Assembly: GCA_016793885.1 (NCBI GenBank) | Contig: JAEUHE010000107.1 | Span: 1-57,079 of the forward strand | Direction: 5' to 3' | DNA: 57,079 bases | Source of the DNA: Verrucomicrobiales bacterium | GTDB taxonomy: Bacteria; Verrucomicrobiota; Verrucomicrobiia; Limisphaerales; UBA11320 | Shown: in pieces, positions 1-9,007 of the stretch | Position numbering within the stretch: the stretch's first letter is position 1 | Layout of the letters: each line of letters begins with the position of its first letter | Position numbers and translations under genes: made by a program | The notes under the pieces: model-generated | What the model saw: only the letters and a program-made list of their open reading frames with translations | Told to the model about the DNA's origin: nothing | Databases searched by the model: none

Positions 1-150
1 GGTTCGCAACCCACGATGGGGTTGTGGATTCTATGGCGTTTTCCCCAGGGTAGCTCGTTCCTCCCAACCCTGGGCTTTGAGGCGCAATCCCGTTGGGATA
101 GGGAGGAAGCCCTCCGAACTTGTGGGTAATGCTCAGGGCACGACACCGAT
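1..150. repeat. Fragment of a palindrome-rich intergenic repeat, cut by the window edge
   Basis: No credible gene is seen here. The stretch is a string of short inverted repeats: AACCC/GGGGTT at 8-23, a stem CCCAGGGT/ACCCTGGG at 44-74 (15-nt loop), and ATCCC/GGGAT around 87-99. Such hairpin mosaics resemble dispersed non-coding repeats of Verrucomicrobiota genomes, which is an impression rather than a search result. The style matches the interior of the element at 39693-40134, which also contains short hairpins built on GAACCC/GGGTTC. The left end lies outside the window and the right boundary is approximate. Confidence 0.45.
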
Positions 151-385
151 GTTCCTTCACGCCATCTTAGCCCCACCCTCGCACCCATACACCGAAGCTC
201 CCCTGATAGGCCTCTTGACTTCGATGACTCTTTATCGCTCCTCGCCGCAGCTCATCCGACCCTTGCACTATTGGGCCTGCGCGGGCTCGACAGAGTCTCT
301 CCCAACCTTAAATCGACTAGCAGTCGCCGCATTGACCGCGTTGCTGGATCCGTTGCCTCAACCTCCAACGCCGCCCATACCCAAC
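151..385. other. Intergenic stretch without recognised features
   Basis: Between the palindromic fragment and the terminator of the next minus-strand gene I see nothing. The short open frames on the plus strand (77-397, 271-462) have low-complexity, shadow-like translations, no ribosome binding site and no family resemblance. Confidence 0.5.
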
Positions 386-419
386 AAAAACCCCTAGCCT
401 GGATGCGCCAGACTAGGGG
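386..419 (-). terminator. Rho-independent terminator of the CBM9-like gene
   Basis: On the minus strand a hairpin with arms CCCCTAG/CTAGGGG and CTGG/CCAG (391-419) is followed by a run of five T (386-390, read as A on the plus strand). It lies about 40 nt past the stop codon of the minus-strand gene that ends at 456, the expected place for an intrinsic terminator. Confidence 0.8.
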
Positions 420-455
420 TGTGAGACTCATTCAACCAACGCGAGGGCCTTTCGA

Positions 456-2138
456 TTATTGAGCGTTCACCCGATAGAATTGGGCTTTGCCCGTGGGCTT
501 CGGGAAGGTGGCGGTAAGGCTGCCGCCCGCTCCCACGCCAAACGAAACGCCTCCCACGGCACCCCATTGTGGAGCAGCGATATTTGAGGCCGTCTCGACC
601 GCATACGTTGCCCCCGCGTTCGAGGCGATAAACGTCAACTTGACGTTATTGCCCGACTGCTCAACTCCGCTGATTCGCAGTGTGCTTCCGTCCGTCCCGC
701 CCCCAAGGACGATCTGTCCATAGGTGAACTCGCTGTGCGGACGGCCATCCCAGTTGAGCTGGGACTTGCGATTGGCGCCGTCGTCGTCGTTCACGGCCAC
801 GTTGAAACCCATCACGGTGCCATCGGCCGGATCCAGCAGCGCTGTCTTCTTGACCTTGAACTCCACCTGATACCCCTTGAACGAAGGCTTGGACACTGCA
901 TACCAGTCGCCCTCCTCGCCAAACGTCGGGTTGTTCGCCTCATTGTCACGCCAGGCCCCGTTGGCCGTCAGCACATACTGGCCTTCATACAGCTTGGTGC
1001 CCCGGGCCAGATCCTTGCTGTGATCCGCATCAAAGAAGATCTCCACACTGTCATCCTCCCAGGTGCTCCCGTCCTCCGATCCCGGTGCCGCGCTCTCCGT
1101 AAAGATCTGATCATCCACCACGTCCACCGCGACATACACCGCATCCTGGTCATGTACCGCCCAGGCTCGATAGTTCAGGTCTCCGCGGGCGAATCCATCC
1201 GCCAGACCATCCAACTCGCTGTTCCCGCTCGTTCCGTCCAGGCTGATCCGTTCAGCTCCGGCATACTCCGCGGCATTGATCACCCCATCCACCACCGGCG
1301 ACTCCGTCACCTTCGGCGCCGTATACGACCGATGCCCCAGCACCAAATTGCCATAGCTGCATTCGGTGTGAGGCTTTCCTACCCAGATCACCTGCCGCTC
1401 ACCGACGCCGCTGTCGTCGTCATCGTTCACCCCCACCGTGAACCCAATGTTCTCACCCACCGCCGGATTGCCGATCGACTTCAACGCGATCCGAAACTCT
1501 GCATCATACCCGGTCGCGGTCACCGTGGTCTTCGCATACCACGCCTTATCCGCCTCTTCCCCATAACCAGGGTTGCCGGCCTCCGCCTCACGATAGGCAT
1601 TGTTGGCGGTGATCACATACTGACCTCCCGTGCCCACCACTCCAGGCGTGCTGCCCAAGGTGTCCCGCACCGGGTAGTTGCTGTTGTCCCCATCGATAAA
1701 CACCTCAACGCTGTCGTCCATCCACGTCGTCCCATTCGCACTCCCTTCGGCGGCGCTGTCGCTCACGACCGCGCTGTCCCTCACCCTTACCGCCACATAC
1801 AGGTAGTCCGCGTCATAGCCCGCGAAGATCGAGAAGCTCAAGTCCGCATCGTCCGCCGGAACCGTCCCCGCATCGCCAATGCTCCCTCCACGAATCTCCT
1901 GCACCGAGTTGCCCTCGGCATCGGTCACCGTCACAATCCGGGTCCGCCAGTTGTTGTTCGCTCCGGCCGCCCGATTCCACTCCGCTGTGTCGATCACTCC
2001 GTCAATCGTCGGCGCCGTCTCCAGTGGCAGCGCAAACTGCGTCTTCGTCTCGTCGAGCGTGGCCCGATCAGCCAGGCAAAGGCCGGCACTGAATAGGAAT
2101 AGGCTTAGGGAGGTACTAAGTAGGGGATGATTTATCAT
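456..2138 (-). CDS. Exported protein with two CBM9-like carbohydrate-binding domains
   Basis: Predicted 560-aa exported protein. The ATG at 2138 is chosen because AAGGA lies about 8 nt upstream and a signal peptide follows at once (hydrophobic stretch LSTSLSLFLFSAGLCLA). Two tandem copies of a beta-sandwich domain follow, each opening with a TIDGVID/VVDGVIN motif and containing WMDDSVEVFID / WEDDSVEIFFD, GQYV and FTVGVNDDD / FNVAVNDDD. This is the pattern of family 9 carbohydrate-binding modules and related sugar-binding domains. The last ~75 residues (YAVETASNIAAPQW to FYRVNAQ) form a module also found at the ends of the proteins at 27365-35893 and 54534-55445. There is no catalytic domain, so a role in binding polysaccharide outside the cell is inferred. 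A hairpin terminator follows the stop codon. Divergent from the next gene. Confidence 0.8.
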   Translation of the reverse strand: MINHPLLSTSLSLFLFSAGLCLADRATLDETKTQFALPLETAPTIDGVIDTAEWNRAAGANNNWRTRIVTVTDAEGNSVQEIRGGSIGDAGTVPADDADLSFSIFAGYDADYLYVAVRVRDSAVVSDSAAEGSANGTTWMDDSVEVFIDGDNSNYPVRDTLGSTPGVVGTGGQYVITANNAYREAEAGNPGYGEEADKAWYAKTTVTATGYDAEFRIALKSIGNPAVGENIGFTVGVNDDDDSGVGERQVIWVGKPHTECSYGNLVLGHRSYTAPKVTESPVVDGVINAAEYAGAERISLDGTSGNSELDGLADGFARGDLNYRAWAVHDQDAVYVAVDVVDDQIFTESAAPGSEDGSTWEDDSVEIFFDADHSKDLARGTKLYEGQYVLTANGAWRDNEANNPTFGEEGDWYAVSKPSFKGYQVEFKVKKTALLDPADGTVMGFNVAVNDDDGANRKSQLNWDGRPHSEFTYGQIVLGGGTDGSTLRISGVEQSGNNVKLTFIASNAGATYAVETASNIAAPQWGAVGGVSFGVGAGGSLTATFPKPTGKAQFYRVNAQ

Positions 2139-2265
2139 ACGTACTTTCCTTACTGTTGATTGTTCCATTTCCTTACCACCCTCGTAAAACGAGCACGCAG
2201 AATCACGAGGAGCCCAGACAAAGAATACACTTTGCTTGGGGTTTTAACTGTTTGGGGTCTGTGGA

Positions 2266-5200
2266 ATGAGAACCTATGGAGAGCTTCCGCGCGGGTCAAG
2301 CGGGAAGCGGAAAAATCCCATGAGAATCAGAAATCGATCTCGACCTTGTCTCGCGAGCCTTGCCTCCGTAGTCTGCGGCCAACCCATCTTGAACCGACTC
2401 GTGACCAGCGCAAATCGACGTGTGAGGAGCCTTCTCCGAGCATCGCCCCCAACGGCGAGCTGGCTGCTTGGCCTCTGGACCAGCACCAGTGCAATGCTGG
2501 CCGCACCCGGGTCGCTTCAAGTTGCTCCGCTGTCACCACGTAGCGGCGACGGCCAGGCCATGCAGTTCAGCCGACTGCCCTCCGCCGAAACTCGCATCCA
2601 GCTAGTCCACCGGTTTCCAGCTCATGGAGCCTTCGAGCTCCTGCAGGACCAGGGTGGCGGCGCCGGCGTTTGCGTCGGAGACATGGATGGCGATGGCTGG
2701 CCGGATCTCTTCTTCACGAACTATGACCAGGGAAACCGCCTTTATCGCAATCTCGGGAACTGGCGCTTTGAAGAAATCGGCGAGCAGGCGGGAGTGCGCG
2801 CGACGGGAAAATGGTGTGCGGGAGCGACGGCCGTGGATGTTGACAACGATGGCGACCTGGATCTCGCGGTTGCCGTATTCAACGCCCCGAACCTGATGTT
2901 CATCAACCAGGGAAAGGGCGTCTTCCAGGATGAGTCGAAGGCCCGAGGCCTGGATTTTTCCGGTGCCAGCGTGGCCTTCGCCTTTGAGGATTACGACCGA
3001 GACGGGTGGATCGATGCCCACCTGGTGACTCATCGACTGGCCGTCACCAGCGAGTCGCGGCTGCCCCGATCCTCCAAGGACAGCTTCGCCCGCGGCGTCA
3101 TCCAGGTCGGGGAGGGGCGAAAGCTGGAGGTCAACCCGGACTTCAAGGAGCTGTTCGAAATCATGTCCAAAGGGGAAGGACGATCCGAGCTGATCATCGC
3201 CGGACAACGCGATCAACTCTACCATGGGAATGGCCAGGGTGGGTTCGAAGAGGGGGCTCGAAAGGCCGGGATCATCGGCAACGAGATCGGGCTGGCGAGC
3301 CACTGGTGGGACTACAACGCCGATGGATGGCCCGACTTATATGTCAGCAATGATTACAAAGGCTCCGACCGACTTTTCGAAAACCGAAAGGATGGGACAT
3401 TTTCGGACGTCACTATCTCGGCCCTACCCTGCATCCCCTGGTCCTCGATGGGTTCAGACTCAGCCGACATCAATAATGATGGCCTTTTCGATTTCCTAGC
3501 CACCGACATGAGCGGATCCACTCATCTCCGACGCATGCAGATTTTCGTCGATGAAAAGGAGTCCTGGTTCCTTCGAGTGGCAACGCCGAAACAATACCCT
3601 CGAAACACTCTTTTCCTGGGCACAGGAGGATCCCGGCTCTTCGAGATCAGCCAGCTCGCGGGCGTCTCCGGAACGGATTGGACCTGGTCTCCCAAGTTTG
3701 GCGATTTTGACAATGATGGATGGGTGGATCTGTTCGTCGCGAACGGTATGGCGCGGGACTTCGTCAACACCGACCGGCTCAAGCGGATGAAGGATCGCGG
3801 CAACCGAAATTGGCTGTCCACTCCGGTCTTGAAGGAGCCCAATCTTGCGTTTCGAAATCAAGGAGACCTGAGGTTCACCCCAGTCGCCGAAGCCTGGGGG
3901 CTGAGCGCGCCCAGTGCGTCTTACGGAGCGGCGGTGGCGGACCTGGATCGGGATGGCGACCTCGACCTGGTGGTGATGTCGTTCGGGGAGGAACCCTTGG
4001 TTTATCGGAACGATAGTCCCAGCGGGGGGCGGTTGCTAGTCCGCCTCAAAGGAACTCGGAGCAATGCCGGGGGCATCGGCGCCACGATTCGGATCGAAAC
4101 CGGTCGCGGGCAGCAAGTGCGCCGGCTCACCCTGGCCAGTGGATTCATTTCAGCCAATGAACCACTGGCACAGTTTGGCCTAGGCGAAGAAACCCAAGCG
4201 GAAAAACTCACGGTGGAGTGGCCCAGCGGGCATACCCAGTCCTTTGCCAACATCGCGGCCAACCAATGGTTGACCATCACCGAACCATCCGAGAGTCCTC
4301 CCCCAGCCCCCGAGCCTCCGGTACGACCGTCCTGGTTCCGGCACACCTCTCGCCTAGCCCATGCCCAGCATCGGGAACAGGACTTCGATGAGTTCACCCG
4401 GGAACCACTCCTCCCCTGGGCTTTGTCCCGCTGGGGCCCCGGGCTGGCGTGTGGGGACGTCAATGGGGATGGTCGAGAGGATATGTATCTGGGCGGAGCC
4501 GCTGGTTCTGCTGGAAGCCTGTGGATCCAGGACGCCAACCACAGCTTCACCGAGCTCACCTGCCCGGCCTTCCACGCCGCGGCGCCGAGTGAGGACCTCG
4601 GAGCGTTGTTCTTCGACCTCGACAGCGATGGAGATCTGGATCTCTACGTCGTATCGGGCGGAGTTGAGTGTGCCGAGGGCGAACCGGTGTTGGCCGACCG
4701 GCTTTACGTCAATGATGGGAAGGGCGACTTCGCGTTGGCTCCACCAACCACCCTGCCCCCCGATGTCGACTCCGGAAGCACCGTCTCGGCGGCTGACTTC
4801 GATCGGGACGGCGACGTGGACCTTTTTGTGGGAGGAAGAAGCATCCCGGGCCGGTATCCCCACGCGGCTCGCAATCGGCTCCTGCGCAACGAGCGCGGTA
4901 CCTTGGCCGATGCAACCGATGGCTTGGCTCCGCAATTGCGTGAAACCGGCATGGTCACCGGATCCATGTGGTCGGATGTGGATGAGGATGGATGGCTTGA
5001 TCTGCTCGTCACTCACGAATGGGGCCAGGTCAGGCTGTTCTCGAATCGCGAGGGGACGCTGATGGAGGTTCCCTCGGCCGCGGCCGGGCTGGGTCGGACC
5101 GGATGGTGGACCAGTATCGCGGGAGGAGATTTCGATCACGACGGAGATATCGACTTCGTGGTCGGCAACCTCGGTCTGAATACACCTTACCGGGCCACCG

Positions 5201-6096
5201 CCACCGAACCCTCCGTCGCTTTTTATGGGGACTTCGACGGGAGTGGAACGCCGCAATGGATCGAGGCGTATTTCGAGGATCATCGTCTGCTGCCCCGACG
5301 CCGCTGGGAGACTTTAGGCCAGGTGATCCCTTCCCTCCTCAACCGCTACGCCGATGCAGAGTCCTACGCACGAGCCCCTCTCGCGGAGTGGCTGACCGAT
5401 TCTCTCGCGAGGAAGGGACGCCGGTTGGAGATGAACACCTTGGAGACTGGGGTCCTGAGCAATGTGCGAAAAGGCCGATTCGAATTCACCGCCTTACCAA
5501 TCCTCGCACAGGGTGCGCCCTGCTTCGGCGTCGCGGTGCGCGACTTCGATGCCGACGGGAACGAGGACATCATCCTAGCCCAGAACTTCTCCGCTTCCCA
5601 ACAGGACATCGGAGCCTTGAACGGGGGCATGGGCTTGGTGCTGCGCGGCAATGGCCGGGGGGGATTCCAGCCGGTGTCGCCGCGCGCGAGTGGACTGTTG
5701 GCAGCCGGAGATTCTCGAGCCATGGTGACCATGGACGTCAATAGCGATCAACGCCCCGATGTCCTGATCGCCCAGAACAACGCCTCCCTGTTGACACTCG
5801 AGAACCAGGCCCGTGGCACCAACGCAGCCCTCGAGATCAGCCTGAGTGGAGCGCCAGGAAATCCCACGGGTATTGGAGCCGGGCTGCGGGTGATTCGGGA
5901 CAAACAATCGGTGCAGACCTTCGAAGTTCATGCGGGTGGCGGCTATCTTTCTCAATCCTCGCCTAGGGTATACTTGGCAACCCGTTTATCGAAGAGCCCA
6001 ACCCGATTGGAAGTCCGCTGGCCGCGCGGGACGACGAACGTGTATGAGATTCCAGGGGGAGCACGAAAGTTTGAAGCTAGAGAGCCAAAGGAGTAA
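2266..6096 (+). CDS. Large FG-GAP/VCBS propeller protein with two ASPIC/UnbV domains (CRTAC1-like, duplicated)
   Basis: 1276 aa. The protein is two CRTAC1-like halves in series. Each has an FG-GAP/VCBS propeller (about residues 130-583 and 720-1175) with many calcium-loop motifs such as DMDGDGWPDLFF, DVDNDGDLDL and DFDGSG, followed by an ASPIC/UnbV domain (about 588-678 and 1187-1272; motif GIGATIRI / GIGAGLRV, with WPSGHTQ and WPRGTTN near the ends). Single-copy CRTAC1 proteins are roughly half this length; one is encoded at 11884-13740. The N-terminus is uncertain: ATG at 2266 opens the frame but the export-like hydrophobic stretch (WLLGLWTSTSAMLAAP) begins about 60 residues in, so a later start is possible. 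Probably exported, binding ligand or partner proteins through the propellers. Substrate unknown. Confidence 0.82.
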   Translation: MRTYGELPRGSSGKRKNPMRIRNRSRPCLASLASVVCGQPILNRLVTSANRRVRSLLRASPPTASWLLGLWTSTSAMLAAPGSLQVAPLSPRSGDGQAMQFSRLPSAETRIQLVHRFPAHGAFELLQDQGGGAGVCVGDMDGDGWPDLFFTNYDQGNRLYRNLGNWRFEEIGEQAGVRATGKWCAGATAVDVDNDGDLDLAVAVFNAPNLMFINQGKGVFQDESKARGLDFSGASVAFAFEDYDRDGWIDAHLVTHRLAVTSESRLPRSSKDSFARGVIQVGEGRKLEVNPDFKELFEIMSKGEGRSELIIAGQRDQLYHGNGQGGFEEGARKAGIIGNEIGLASHWWDYNADGWPDLYVSNDYKGSDRLFENRKDGTFSDVTISALPCIPWSSMGSDSADINNDGLFDFLATDMSGSTHLRRMQIFVDEKESWFLRVATPKQYPRNTLFLGTGGSRLFEISQLAGVSGTDWTWSPKFGDFDNDGWVDLFVANGMARDFVNTDRLKRMKDRGNRNWLSTPVLKEPNLAFRNQGDLRFTPVAEAWGLSAPSASYGAAVADLDRDGDLDLVVMSFGEEPLVYRNDSPSGGRLLVRLKGTRSNAGGIGATIRIETGRGQQVRRLTLASGFISANEPLAQFGLGEETQAEKLTVEWPSGHTQSFANIAANQWLTITEPSESPPPAPEPPVRPSWFRHTSRLAHAQHREQDFDEFTREPLLPWALSRWGPGLACGDVNGDGREDMYLGGAAGSAGSLWIQDANHSFTELTCPAFHAAAPSEDLGALFFDLDSDGDLDLYVVSGGVECAEGEPVLADRLYVNDGKGDFALAPPTTLPPDVDSGSTVSAADFDRDGDVDLFVGGRSIPGRYPHAARNRLLRNERGTLADATDGLAPQLRETGMVTGSMWSDVDEDGWLDLLVTHEWGQVRLFSNREGTLMEVPSAAAGLGRTGWWTSIAGGDFDHDGDIDFVVGNLGLNTPYRATATEPSVAFYGDFDGSGTPQWIEAYFEDHRLLPRRRWETLGQVIPSLLNRYADAESYARAPLAEWLTDSLARKGRRLEMNTLETGVLSNVRKGRFEFTALPILAQGAPCFGVAVRDFDADGNEDIILAQNFSASQQDIGALNGGMGLVLRGNGRGGFQPVSPRASGLLAAGDSRAMVTMDVNSDQRPDVLIAQNNASLLTLENQARGTNAALEISLSGAPGNPTGIGAGLRVIRDKQSVQTFEVHAGGGYLSQSSPRVYLATRLSKSPTRLEVRWPRGTTNVYEIPGGARKFEAREPKE

Positions 6097-6371
6097 TCGG
6101 GAAGCGATTCGATTGAGTTTAGGAGTTCTGATTGCGTCGAGCCCACAAGAGCCCTAGGACTTGCCACGTCGAAGCTGCAGTCTGCCTGCCACTTCCGATC
6201 ATACCCTCCCGTCACTCGGAAATAACCACAGCCCCAGAGCTCCCCCGCCTCGTTTTCTCGTTGCTTTCGTGGGCCTATTTGCTGAACTTTTAACGCTGTT
6301 TTTTCTGGGTCAAGTCGGGCAGTCCATCAGAGCGCGTCCGTGCGATGCCGACGCAACACTACGAAGATATA

Positions 6372-8828
6372 ATGTCCTCTCAAACCTCTCTCCCTCGCGA
6401 AACCAAGGTCGTGGTCGTCGGTGGCGGTGTCATCGGCGCGAGCGTGGCCTATCATCTCACCCAACTCGGCTGGCGGGACGTCGTCCTGCTGGAGCAGAAT
6501 CAGTTGGCCGGTGGCACTTCCTGGCACGCAGCCGGGCTGGTGGGCCGGCTGCGGACCAGCAATAGCATGACCCGCATCAACAAGTACACCGCCGAACTCT
6601 ACGCCAGTCTTGAACAGGAGACCGGACACTCGATCGGTTGGAAGCAGGTGGGCAGCCTCATCGTCGCCAAGTCGGAGGACCGGATGATCCAACTGCGGCG
6701 AACCATGGCCATGGCGGAGTTGTTCGGCGTGGAGGCGCATCTGATCAGCCCCGAAGCGGCTTTCGAGAAATGGCCGCTCATCCGTATCGATGATGTGCTG
6801 GGGGCGGCCTGGCTGCCTCTGGACGGAAAAGTCATCCCCAAAGAGATCCCCGTAGCCCTCGCCAAGGGAGCCCGCAGCCGGGGCGCGCTCGTTTTGGAAA
6901 ACGTTCGAGTGCTCGAGGTGGAGCATCGCGACGGCCGGGCAACCGGCGTCAAAACCGACCAGGGTTCCATTAAGGCCGAGTACGTGGTTCTTTGCGGCGG
7001 CATGTGGACCCGGGAGCTGGGACGCCGCTGCGGCGTGACCATTCCGCTCTACCCGGTGGAGCATCACTATGTGGTAACCGAACCCATCCCCGGTGCGTTC
7101 GATGAGTTGCCCGTGGGACGAGACCCCGACCTGTGCATCTACTTTCGCGGTGAATCCGGCGGGGTGATGTTGGGCGCTTTCCAAGACTACTCCAAAGCCT
7201 GGAATGTGGACCAGATCCCGGACCGCTTCTCGTTCCAGCTCCTGGAAGCGGACTGGGACAAGTTCGCCGTCCCCCTGGCCAACGGGCGCCACCGCATTCC
7301 CGCTCTCCAGAACTGCAAGTTTGAGAAGTTCGTCAACGGGCCCGAGAGCTTTACGCCCGACAACAATTTTATCCTGGGCGAGGCCCCCGAGCTGCGCCAC
7401 CTCTTCGTCGCCGCCGGCTTCAATTCGGTTGGAATCGCCAGCGCCGGAGGCGCTGGAAAATATCTCGCCGAGTGGATGATCGCGGGCGAAGCAACGCTAG
7501 ATCTGTGGTCGGTAGATATCCGGCGCTTTGCTCCTTGGGCCAACAACCGTCGCTTTCTGAGCGAACGGGTGACCGAGGTGCTTGGACTGCACTACCAGAT
7601 GGCCTGGCCCAATCGCGAGTTCGAATCGGCCCGCAACCTGCGAAAGACACCGCTCCACGACCGACTTGCCCAACAAGGCGCCTGTTTCGGCAGCCGGAAT
7701 GGATGGGAACGTCCTCTGTGGTTTGGATCCCCCGGCACCCAGCCGACCATGAACTACTCCTTTGGCCGGCAGAACTGGTTCGACGCACATCGCCGTGAAC
7801 ATTTGGCTTGCCGCGAGACGGTGGCCGTTTTCGATCAGAGCGGTTTTTCCAAGTACTTGGTCAGCGGAGCAGACGCTCTGGGTGTCCTCCAGAGGCTCTG
7901 CGCCGCGGATATGGATGTGCCGGTGGGGAAGTCCGTCTACACGGGCATGTTCAATCGGCGCGGGACATTCGAGAACGATCTCACGGCGGTCCGGCTGTCC
8001 GCCGACACCTTCTACTTGATCGGCAGCACGGCCCAGACGGTGCGGGATCTGGATTGGTTCCGACGGAACCTCCTGCCCGGGGAGCAAGCCCAGGCGACCG
8101 ATATTACCGAAGCCTACAGCGTGATCGGAGTGATGGGGCCTCGATCCCGCGAACTGCTGTCGCGTCTCACCGACGCCAATCTTTCCAACGAGGCTTTCCC
8201 GTTCGGCCGAGCCCAGGAGATCGCCATAGGCATGGCCACTGCGCGCGCGCTCCGCTTGACCTACGTCGGCGAACTGGGCTGGGAACTCCACGTTCCTGTC
8301 AGTCAGGCGACGCTGGTCTATGATTCCCTGATAAGCGCAGGACGCGACCTAGGCGTTGTTAACGCCGGACACTACAGCATCAACTCGCTCCGACTGGAAA
8401 AAGGCTATCGGGCCTGGGGCGCCGACCTCTCGCCCGACGACACCGCGCTCGAGGCGGGACTGGGCTTCGCCGTTGCCTGGGATAAACCCGGCGGATTTCT
8501 CGGCCGCGAGGCGCTGCTGCTTCAAAAATCCAACGGTTGGAAGCGACAATTGGTGCAATTTGTCCTTCAGGATCCCGAGCCGGTGCTGTGGGGCAGCGAG
8601 CCCATTTTACGCAACGGCTCGGCTGTGGGTTACACCTCCTCCGGTTCGTATGGCCACTCCTTGAACGCCGCCGTGGGGCTGGGCTACGTGAAGCACTCAG
8701 AGAAAGTCAGTCGCGACTTTTTGCTATCCGGGAAATATGAAATTGTGATCTCCGGCAAGCGTTACGCAGCCACCCCGCACTTGAAGACCCCGCTCGACCC
8801 TGAGCGGAAACGTGTGCTGGCGGGATGA
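6372..8828 (+). CDS. FAD-dependent oxidoreductase with GcvT domain (dimethylglycine/sarcosine dehydrogenase-like)
   Basis: 818 aa from the ATG at 6372; the frame opens 9 codons earlier. The N-terminal half is an amine-oxidising FAD domain: dinucleotide motif VVVGGGVIGASVAYHL near residue 15 and SWHAAGL, whose His (about residue 52) corresponds to the histidine that carries covalent FAD in dimethylglycine and sarcosine dehydrogenases. The C-terminal half is a folate-binding aminomethyltransferase (GcvT) domain with its C-terminal barrel. The length matches these two enzymes (about 820-870 aa). Expected reaction: oxidative N-demethylation of a methylated glycine, passing the one-carbon unit to tetrahydrofolate. 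No signal peptide, so cytoplasmic. No methylamine or betaine genes are adjacent, so the exact substrate is open. Confidence 0.85.
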   Translation: MSSQTSLPRETKVVVVGGGVIGASVAYHLTQLGWRDVVLLEQNQLAGGTSWHAAGLVGRLRTSNSMTRINKYTAELYASLEQETGHSIGWKQVGSLIVAKSEDRMIQLRRTMAMAELFGVEAHLISPEAAFEKWPLIRIDDVLGAAWLPLDGKVIPKEIPVALAKGARSRGALVLENVRVLEVEHRDGRATGVKTDQGSIKAEYVVLCGGMWTRELGRRCGVTIPLYPVEHHYVVTEPIPGAFDELPVGRDPDLCIYFRGESGGVMLGAFQDYSKAWNVDQIPDRFSFQLLEADWDKFAVPLANGRHRIPALQNCKFEKFVNGPESFTPDNNFILGEAPELRHLFVAAGFNSVGIASAGGAGKYLAEWMIAGEATLDLWSVDIRRFAPWANNRRFLSERVTEVLGLHYQMAWPNREFESARNLRKTPLHDRLAQQGACFGSRNGWERPLWFGSPGTQPTMNYSFGRQNWFDAHRREHLACRETVAVFDQSGFSKYLVSGADALGVLQRLCAADMDVPVGKSVYTGMFNRRGTFENDLTAVRLSADTFYLIGSTAQTVRDLDWFRRNLLPGEQAQATDITEAYSVIGVMGPRSRELLSRLTDANLSNEAFPFGRAQEIAIGMATARALRLTYVGELGWELHVPVSQATLVYDSLISAGRDLGVVNAGHYSINSLRLEKGYRAWGADLSPDDTALEAGLGFAVAWDKPGGFLGREALLLQKSNGWKRQLVQFVLQDPEPVLWGSEPILRNGSAVGYTSSGSYGHSLNAAVGLGYVKHSEKVSRDFLLSGKYEIVISGKRYAATPHLKTPLDPERKRVLAG

Positions 8829-9007
8829 AGCATTCGAGCATTCTTGCCCGTTCGCCCCTCAAATCAGCCGTTCTGTCCCAGCAGGCTCGCCTGAGGCCCG
8901 GCTAAAGCTCTACATTTCAATCAGCTAGCAAGATGCTTATCAAATCTGGCGGGCGACCGATACTCAACAGAGCAGGACGAGACGGCACGAAATGACATGA
9001 TCGATCC
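8829..9007. other. Intergenic spacer, no recognised element
   Basis: About 180 nt between the GcvT-family enzyme and the multihaem cytochrome. It probably holds the promoter of the cytochrome operon, but I cannot point to convincing -35/-10 boxes, nor to a hairpin with a T-run. Confidence 0.4.

Noticed and set aside
735-2096. 453-codon open frame on the plus strand opposite the CBM9-like gene
   Set aside because: Antisense to a gene with clear domains and terminator. The translation has a biased, arginine/isoleucine-rich shadow composition and no family resemblance.
6327-7400. 357-codon minus-strand frame opposite the FAD/GcvT gene
   Set aside because: Antisense to a strongly conserved enzyme; no motif.
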